Shown here: piece by piece, positions 17,656 to 22,371 of the stretch
How positions within the stretch are numbered: position 1 is the stretch's first letter
Layout of the letters: every line of letters starts with the position of its first letter
NCBI GenBank assembly: GCA_017454585.1
Contig: JAFTCU010000092.1
Span: 1 to 22,371, forward strand
DNA length: 22,371 nt
From: Thermoguttaceae bacterium
Lineage (GTDB): Bacteria; Planctomycetota; Planctomycetia; Pirellulales; Thermoguttaceae
Direction: 5' to 3'
Position numbers and translations under genes: made by a program
The notes under the pieces: model-generated
Told to the model about the DNA's origin: nothing
The model's database searches: none
Seen by the model: the letters and a program-made list of their open reading frames with translations, nothing else

Positions 17656-18435
17656 AATACGTACCTTCCTTCGCTCGCTGCCGACGGCAACTACAATGAC
17701 AGCAACTTCTCTCATACAGGCACAAGTAACGTCGCTCATTACTGGGGCGTGTCATATAACGAAGACGTCAACTTTGGCAAGGTCGTCATTTACAATCGAA
17801 ACTTTAGCGGCATTGACGTTCGTCTGACAGACGGCGTTGGTTTTTACGTTGACGTTTTGGACGCTGACGATAACGTCGTTTGGCAGTCGCAAACCTATAA
17901 AGGCGGTGGACACAAGGGATTTACCGTTGACGTTCCGTATGATGTTACCGGACAGAAGATCCGTGTTGTTCGCGGCGCCGCCACGTCTGACCCGCTCAAC
18001 CTGACTGAGGTCGAAGTGTACTCGTACAACCTGGCGGCAGACGTGACCAACCTGCCGACGCTGAAGTTTGAGATCCAGTCTGCCAGCAATTACGATCAGC
18101 TTGTGGCGCAGGGGCCTTCATTTAACGTAGGTTCCGATCTGGCCGTCCTGGATGTAACTGTTCTGGATCTGGACGTTTTGAACGTTCCGAAGGGCTCCAC
18201 CACGGAGTTCCAACTGTTTGATCTGGCGGACAACGTGGACATCTCTGGCGAGTTCGCGGATATTTTGCTCCCTGAACTGGACAATGGCGCGACATGGGAT
18301 CTGTCCCGGCTCTATACCGACGGCGTGATCGCTTTGCTGGGAGAGCCGTTCTCGCCGAACGAAATTCCGGAACCGGCGACGTGGGCCTTGCTTCTTCTCG
18401 GCGCTTTCGGCCTGCTCTGCTGGCGGAAAAAATAA
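17656..18435 (+). CDS. C-terminal part of the frameshifted surface protein: rest of F5/8C domain plus PEP-CTERM tail
   Basis: The frame is open from 17650. A GTG at 17749 could be called as a start (228 residues) but it falls inside a domain, and residues before it (YLPSLAADGNYNDSNFSHTG, then HYWGV) are needed to complete the F5/8 type C fold, so this is not an independent gene. It continues VNFGKVVIYNRNFSG ... VRVVRG-like IRVVRGAATSDPLNLTEVEVYS, the last strand of the discoidin domain. A linker region (about 18030-18340) resembles the pre-tail segment of PEP-CTERM proteins, and the tail itself begins IPEPATWALLLLGAFGLL and ends WRKK. No signal peptide is present, so if translated alone it would not be exported. 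A terminator follows directly. Confidence 0.8.
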   Translation, partial: NTYLPSLAADGNYNDSNFSHTGTSNVAHYWGVSYNEDVNFGKVVIYNRNFSGIDVRLTDGVGFYVDVLDADDNVVWQSQTYKGGGHKGFTVDVPYDVTGQKIRVVRGAATSDPLNLTEVEVYSYNLAADVTNLPTLKFEIQSASNYDQLVAQGPSFNVGSDLAVLDVTVLDLDVLNVPKGSTTEFQLFDLADNVDISGEFADILLPELDNGATWDLSRLYTDGVIALLGEPFSPNEIPEPATWALLLLGAFGLLCWRKK

Positions 18436-18439
18436 AAAT

Positions 18440-18477
18440 ATCGGGGGCGGCGCTGCCTGTGTCGTCCCCGATTTTTT
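18440..18477 (+). terminator. Rho-independent terminator after the PEP-CTERM tail
   Basis: ATCGGGGGCG (18440-18449) pairs with CGTCCCCGAT (18463-18472) with one G-T pair, followed by a run of six T (18472-18477). It begins 5 bp after the stop. Sequence and loop are similar to the hairpin at 6427-6461. Confidence 0.88.
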
Positions 18478-18499
18478 CATAAAAAATATCTCTTCCTCC

Positions 18500-18527
18500 T
18501 TGTTTTTTCTCTTTTTTGTTGTAAAAT
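18500..18527 (+). promoter_or_regulatory. Putative promoter of the DUF2339 gene
   Basis: TTGTTT (18500-18505) and TAAAAT (18522-18527) are 16 bases apart, 48 bases before the ATG. The stretch is T-rich, which makes chance matches easier. Confidence 0.4.
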
Positions 18528-18575
18528 AGAGAAGATGTGACGCTTGTGTGCTTTGGCTGAAAATGAGGGACGTTT

Positions 18576-20633
18576 ATGGAACTTCTGATTTTTGTGGGAT
18601 TGGTGGTGATTATCGTGGTGCTCGTGCAAACGAAGGAAGCGATTTGCGAGAAACTTGACGAGATTTCACGGAAAGTTTCACGAGAATCTTATGACCAGCC
18701 TAAAAAACCGGTATCGTCCTCCGTTTCGGATCAAATACGTCAAAAACTCGCAGAGGACCAGGAGAAAATCCAGGAAAAAACTCAGCCCACCGAGCCGATT
18801 TCCACGCCGGAACCCTCAGCGGAACCCGTTGCAGAAAAGAAACCAAAGCAGGGACTTCCGCCGATATTCGTGCAGCAAACAGAGACCGGAACAGGAAGCG
18901 CAACCAAGCCGGAATCCACTTCGGGTTGGCAGCATTTTCCTGTGGAGGAATCCCGACCCAAGTGGGACTTCAAAGCCTCGCCTGCGTGGAACTGGTTCTG
19001 GTACGGTCAGGAAGAGATCGACCCGGAAGCGAATCCCGAGTTTCTGGCTGCTTCGAACTGGCTCATCCGTTTCGGGATGCTGGTCCTCGTGCTCGGGCTG
19101 GGGTTTTTCGTCAAGTACTCGATCGACCGCGGCTGGCTCGGGCCGGAAGTGCGGATCCTCGGAACGACCATACTCGGGCTGGGAATGTACGCGGCCGGGA
19201 TCCGGTTCTGGCACACGAAGATGAACCTCCTCGGTCAGGCGCTCATGGCGGGAAGCGCGTGCGTTCTGTACTTCTCGGCTTTCGGCGCGACGGAACTCTA
19301 CCACCTGATCCCGCGCGGGATGGGGTTCAACTGGTGCCTTGCCGTCACGCTCCTGCTGGTCGTTACGGCACTGCGCTGGAACAGTCGGCTGGTGGCCGTT
19401 CTGGGGACGCTGGGCGCGTACCTGACGCCGTTTTTGTTCCCGTTTATTCTGGATGAGCAGATGGAGCTGATGCTTTACCTCGCGCTTCCGGCCCTTGGAA
19501 TTTTGGCGATCCGGCGCTTCCGGGAGTGGGTTTTGCCGCTCTGGATCGCGTTCTGGGGAAATCTCGCACTTTTGTCATGGAGTGCCATTCCGCCTTGGGA
19601 AGCAACCAAACCGGAATTTTTGTGGAACCTCCAGGTCCAGATCGTTTCGATCCTCTTTTTCATGGGCGTTTTCCATCTCGCGGCTCAGCGGCGGGTCCGG
19701 AATCTGGTCACGGCCGCGACGCCCGGCGACCTGGCGCTTGCGGCGCTGAACGGCCTTTTGTTACTCTGGTTTTTAACGGATTCGCTTTGCTTTTTGCCTT
19801 CGATCCCCGTGAAACTTTATGGTTTGCCCGGGCTGAAGATGAACGCGCAAATGGCGTGGCTCGGGATCCCCGCCGTCGGGTACCTGCTCGCGGCTTTCCT
19901 GCTGAAAAGGACGCCGGAAAACCTTGCTTTCCGGGCGATGAACCTTCTGTTGGCTCTCTTGGTCCTGGCCGTTGGTTTGTCGAACGCGCTGATTTTGAGT
20001 CCGATCGTTCCGTCCGTGCTCCTGCTGCTTTGTATCCCGTTCCACAGCGCGTGCCAGAAGGTCCCGAGCAACGCGGCGGTCCAGATCGTGCGCTTTTTCG
20101 GGAGTCTGATCGCGATCTGCATTTTGTGCGCTACGGTTTTCTGGCCGTACTATATGCTGAAAGATCCGGCATTTCTGGACCGGTTCCTGCGTGCGGGCCT
20201 TCCGGGAGTGAGCCTCGTTTTCCTGACGGTCAGCGTGTACCGGGTGCGGGACTCCAAAACGATTACAAACTCCCGGGAATTCACCTGGTTCTTCGGCATT
20301 CTGGCGGCGTTGCAGCTTTTCGCCTGGCTGACGATCGAGACGTGGGTGAGTGCGGGCCATTACCTGCCCTCCATGCGGCAGGGCGCCCTTTCCATCGCGT
20401 GGACGCTCTTCGCGCTGGGGCTTTTGATCTTTGGCCTGAACCGCAAAATCAGGGCTTCGCGCCTCGTTTCGCTGGTTTTATTTGCCGTGACGATCTGGAA
20501 AATCTTTTTCATCGACCTGGCCGAGCTGGAGCAGATTTACAGGATCTGCGCGTTCGTGGCGCTTGGCCTGCTGATCCTCGCGGGCGGTGTGATTTATTTG
20601 CGCTGGGAGACATTCGGACTGAAAAAACCGTAG
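18576..20633 (+). CDS. DUF2339 family polytopic membrane protein
   Basis: 685 residues, within the usual size of the family. The start at 18576 has GAGGGA at 18565-18570, 5 nt upstream. An N-terminal membrane segment (about 3-18) is followed by a charged, probably coiled segment (19-70) and a Pro/Glu/Thr/Lys-rich linker (70-130). The membrane body starts near residue 160. Its first part (NWLIRFGMLVLVLGLGFFVK, YSIDRGWLGPEVRI, LMAGSACVLYFSAFGATELY, LIPRGMGFNW, LGTLGAYLTPFLF) carries the pattern I recognise as DUF2339: YxIDRGWxGPxxR, the small-residue-rich helix before LYxLIP, and LGxxGxxLTP. The rest is a series of about a dozen hydrophobic helices to the C-terminus. The function of this family is not established. 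It sits between two surface-protein genes, each with its own signals, so an envelope role is only an inference from context. Codon use looks like that of its neighbours. Confidence 0.85.
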   Translation: MELLIFVGLVVIIVVLVQTKEAICEKLDEISRKVSRESYDQPKKPVSSSVSDQIRQKLAEDQEKIQEKTQPTEPISTPEPSAEPVAEKKPKQGLPPIFVQQTETGTGSATKPESTSGWQHFPVEESRPKWDFKASPAWNWFWYGQEEIDPEANPEFLAASNWLIRFGMLVLVLGLGFFVKYSIDRGWLGPEVRILGTTILGLGMYAAGIRFWHTKMNLLGQALMAGSACVLYFSAFGATELYHLIPRGMGFNWCLAVTLLLVVTALRWNSRLVAVLGTLGAYLTPFLFPFILDEQMELMLYLALPALGILAIRRFREWVLPLWIAFWGNLALLSWSAIPPWEATKPEFLWNLQVQIVSILFFMGVFHLAAQRRVRNLVTAATPGDLALAALNGLLLLWFLTDSLCFLPSIPVKLYGLPGLKMNAQMAWLGIPAVGYLLAAFLLKRTPENLAFRAMNLLLALLVLAVGLSNALILSPIVPSVLLLLCIPFHSACQKVPSNAAVQIVRFFGSLIAICILCATVFWPYYMLKDPAFLDRFLRAGLPGVSLVFLTVSVYRVRDSKTITNSREFTWFFGILAALQLFAWLTIETWVSAGHYLPSMRQGALSIAWTLFALGLLIFGLNRKIRASRLVSLVLFAVTIWKIFFIDLAELEQIYRICAFVALGLLILAGGVIYLRWETFGLKKP

Positions 20634-20649
20634 GCTCTGGTTTGTCATT

Positions 20650-20737
20650 CGTAATGCGTAATTCGTAATTAAAAAAAGAACAGGTTTTTTCTGAAACCTG
20701 TGTTACGTGAAGTGATAATTGTGAATTACGCATCACG
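20650..20737. repeat. Intergenic inverted-repeat element built on CGTAATK heptamers
   Basis: Three tandem heptamers (CGTAATG, CGTAATT, CGTAATT) occupy 20650-20670. The arm 20650-20671 matches the reverse complement of 20716-20737 at 19 of 22 bases, and two of the three mismatches would be G-U pairs in RNA. Translated on the minus strand it reads NYELRITN, a string I recall from spurious ORFs over dispersed intergenic repeats in many bacteria. That recollection needs a genome-wide count. Confidence 0.65.
20671..20701 (-). terminator. Terminator-like hairpin reading on the minus strand
   Basis: On the minus strand ACAGGTTT (20701-20694) pairs with AAACCTGT (20687-20680), 8 bp with a 6-nt loop, then TC and seven T (20677-20671). 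On the plus strand it has no T tail. No minus-strand gene ends here, so it may belong to the repeat element or block antisense transcription into the DUF2339 gene. Confidence 0.45.
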
Positions 20738-20760
20738 AGTCAAGAAAGCGTCTTTCCGTT

Positions 20761-20862
20761 CTCACGCGGATCTGTGGAGCCGCGGAGGATCAGAGAATGG
20801 GCAGGCGCTAATTATCAACCATCCCAACACTAAAACTCTGCATCTGAGCATCTCCGCGTGAG
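20761..20862. repeat. 102-bp element with CTCACGCGGA / TCCGCGTGAG inverted ends
   Basis: CTCACGCGGA at 20761-20770 is the exact reverse complement of TCCGCGTGAG at 20853-20862. Inside lie related GC-rich fragments (GCCGCGGAGGATCAGAG, CTCTGCATCTGAGCATC). Motifs of this kind recur in intergenic regions of planctomycete and other genomes as I recall. It carries no ORF. Confidence 0.5.
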
Positions 20863-20932
20863 GCAAAAAGTAAGGTTTATCCGACAAGTGTGTCGAAATT
20901 TTTGAAATTTTTTTCTTTTTTTCGTCAAATTC

Positions 20933-20961
20933 TTGTAAATTTCCGGAATTGGTGTATAATT
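20933..20961 (+). promoter_or_regulatory. Sigma70-like promoter for the last surface-protein gene
   Basis: TTGTAA (20933-20938) and TATAAT (20955-20960) are 16 bases apart, 50 bases before the ATG. GGAATTGG-N2-TATAATT at 20945-20961 duplicates the motif at 14410-14426. TTGTAA is also the -35 of the multihaem gene promoter. Confidence 0.65.
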
Positions 20962-21010
20962 TTACGTATAGAATAAAGACTTTCCATGTACTTTTGAGGA
21001 GTAACAGAGA

Positions 21011-22371
21011 ATGAAACGCACAAGTGGCCTGATCCTCGCCAGTATTTCGAATATTAATATTTTATTTGCCGCATTGCTGGTTTGGAGCGGACTGGTTTCC
21101 GGCGCCGCGGCGGCTCCCGTTTCCATTTCGATCAACTTCGGCCCTCATTACGGCGCGCCGACCGGCGGCGATCTGGGGGCGGTCCCCGTCAATTTTCAGT
21201 ACTGGAACAACGCAGGAGAAGGAACCAATACGACCACCGGAACAGGCAGTGCCGATATTGGTACCAACAAAACAGGCACCATTAGTTTGATCAGCAACAC
21301 CGGCGCGGAAACGGGCGTTTCCGGAACGTGGACTTCCAATAATACGTACCGGTATGGCGGGACGCGCCCAACAACGACGAACAACGCGATTTTGTACTAT
21401 GGCTATCTGGACGATGGCGGTAATCATGCGAACTTCAGCATGGACTCTCCGTACTTCAATTACGATGTTTATTATTATGCGGCTACGGACAGACCCTCGA
21501 CTGAGACTACTCCGCATCGTTATGTGACGATCAACTCTACTAATTACTGTGGCGGCAGTGCCGGAACCATCGTGGGAACCGCCAACTGGGGAACGAGTGT
21601 CTCAGGGAATATTGCCTCATTGACTGAAGGCGTAAACTATTTGAGAGTTTCTTCTGATGCTTCAGTAATTTCAGTTCAAGGCGCTGCAAATGATGGTCAA
21701 AATCACCGCGGCAGCTACGGCGCTTTGCAGATCGTCAACACGACAAACTCGCAATCGACGACCACGGCCGAGAATTCTCTGATTTTGGCGAACGTGAGCT
21801 GGACGAACGACCTGACGGGCGCGACCGGTGAGGGGTTCAACGCCTCCGCTTACGGTTACAGAATTCTTTATACCGGAGCGGAAGAAACGTTTACGGTCGA
21901 TTTGAACGGCGCGACGACCAATTTGCCCAACATTAAACTGATCGGCACGGCGACCAATCTCGTGTTTACCGGTACGGTCAGCCAGTTGGGAAAAACGAAT
22001 ACGGTCACGGACCTTACCCAAATGGCTGAGACGGTAAGCATCCCCAATACCGCTCAAGTGGCTCCGCAGGGCGCGGTCAAACTCGGCTCGAATACGACGT
22101 TTGCCGCAATGCCGACCACCGAGGGGAGTATTCCCGGCGCGTACTATGTCGAGGGGACCACGGTCAGTTTCGCCAAAGTTGAAGGCGGCCAGATCACCGC
22201 GGTGGTGCCGACTTATCAGGCTGCGCCTACGGATGGAATGGATCTGAATGTCTCCACCAAAATCACGGATAACGCGACCCGAACGCTGAATTCGCTGACC
22301 AGTTCTACGGACTATGTAAACAGTCAGGCGCTGACCATCACCTCCGGCATGATGCTGCTTAACAACAGTAA
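21011..22371 (+). CDS. Exported, probably surface-displayed protein, 3' end cut by window
   Basis: A frame opens with ATG at 21011 and stays open to the last base (453 codons plus two bases). GAGGAG at 20996-21001 gives a 9-nt spacer and a promoter lies just upstream. The first residues (MKRTSGLILASISNINILFA, then ALLVWSGLVSGAAAA) form a signal peptide with likely cleavage near residue 37. The mature part opens VSISINFGPHYGAPTGGDLG and is rich in Asn, Thr, Gly and Ser with few charged residues, like the passengers upstream. Segments such as YGYRILYTGAEETFTVDLNG, LIGTATNLVFTGTVSQLG and RTLNSLTSSTDYVNSQALTI suggest beta-strand-rich structure leading into autotransporter-type repeats. No catalytic motif is seen. 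By analogy with its neighbours it may end in a PEP-CTERM tail beyond the window, but this is inference. A reverse-strand ORF over 21062-21517 is a shadow. Confidence 0.8.
   Translation, partial: MKRTSGLILASISNINILFAALLVWSGLVSGAAAAPVSISINFGPHYGAPTGGDLGAVPVNFQYWNNAGEGTNTTTGTGSADIGTNKTGTISLISNTGAETGVSGTWTSNNTYRYGGTRPTTTNNAILYYGYLDDGGNHANFSMDSPYFNYDVYYYAATDRPSTETTPHRYVTINSTNYCGGSAGTIVGTANWGTSVSGNIASLTEGVNYLRVSSDASVISVQGAANDGQNHRGSYGALQIVNTTNSQSTTTAENSLILANVSWTNDLTGATGEGFNASAYGYRILYTGAEETFTVDLNGATTNLPNIKLIGTATNLVFTGTVSQLGKTNTVTDLTQMAETVSIPNTAQVAPQGAVKLGSNTTFAAMPTTEGSIPGAYYVEGTTVSFAKVEGGQITAVVPTYQAAPTDGMDLNVSTKITDNATRTLNSLTSSTDYVNSQALTITSGMMLLNNS

Larger units (their letters stand above)
20634..21010 (+). 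other. 377-bp intergenic region with two repeat elements and a promoter
   Basis: No gene with coding character is seen. In order it holds: a 22-nt imperfect inverted repeat enclosing a hairpin (20650-20737), a second element with 10-bp perfect inverted ends (20761-20862), a small CGACA/TGTCG hairpin (20882-20895), a T-rich tract (20899-20922), and a promoter and ribosome site for the next gene (20933-21001). Confidence 0.7.

Noticed and set aside
17640..17660. Programmed -1 ribosomal frameshift
   Set aside because: No X XXY YYZ slippery heptamer is present in the right frame and no obvious downstream stem is seen, so a mutation or sequence error is simpler.
17749..18435. Independent gene starting at GTG 17749
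   Set aside because: The open frame extends back to the break at 17650 and the upstream codons complete an F5/8 domain; there is no ribosome site or signal peptide.
20509..20736. 75-codon minus-strand ORF with NYELRITN
   Set aside because: It overlaps the DUF2339 C-terminus and the inverted repeat; the peptide is a translation of the repeat, not a gene.
20882..20895. CGACA-AGTG-TGTCG hairpin as terminator of the DUF2339 gene
   Set aside because: The stem is only 5 bp and sits about 250 bases after the stop; its T-rich downstream sequence is better read as promoter context.

Overview
The window reads as one co-oriented stretch of a PVC-superphylum genome, most probably Planctomycetota; Lentisphaerota, Kiritimatiellota or Verrucomicrobiota are not excluded. 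All supported genes are on the + strand. The lineage call rests on three things recognised from the protein sequences: giant exported proteins with autotransporter-associated beta-strand repeats ending in PEP-CTERM sorting signals, a multihaem protein of the hydrazine-synthase-alpha-like family fused to a discoidin domain, and generally sparse, long genes. No rRNA, tRNA, CRISPR array, transposase, phage gene or exosortase gene is visible.

Layout. Positions 1-10101 hold three tandem paralogous surface-protein genes (the first cut by the window start). Each ends in a PEP-CTERM tripartite tail; the second and third also share the same signal peptide end, a 428-bp near-identical block and a non-repetitive central domain. 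A terminator and a good sigma70-like promoter (10125-10214) separate them from a two-gene unit: a 1044-residue exported protein with an N-terminal F5/8-type C domain, a beta-propeller region and three CxxCH haem motifs, followed 29 bp later by a membrane-anchored or secreted phosphodiesterase-like protein with GDPD/PI-PLC motifs. Next comes a LamG plus F5/8C plus beta-repeat surface protein (14495-18435) whose reading frame is broken near 17650, inside its second F5/8C domain; its PEP-CTERM tail lies in the downstream frame. A DUF2339 polytopic membrane protein (18576-20633) follows. A 377-bp intergenic region (20634-21010) carries two kinds of dispersed-looking repeat and a promoter, and leads into another exported protein cut by the window end.

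How the parts fit: at least four, probably five, products are exported, and four carry a visible PEP-CTERM tail, so they would be handed to an exosortase encoded elsewhere and displayed on or released from the surface. Discoidin and LamG domains suggest binding of glycans. The multihaem protein and the phosphodiesterase-like protein look like periplasmic or extracellular enzymes of unknown substrate. Nothing here proves a joint pathway. The best leads for a second look are the frameshift, the localized gene-conversion-like block, the conserved covarying 3' hairpin behind two unrelated PEP-CTERM genes, a 17-nt promoter motif shared by two surface-protein genes, and the haem protein with its discoidin domain.
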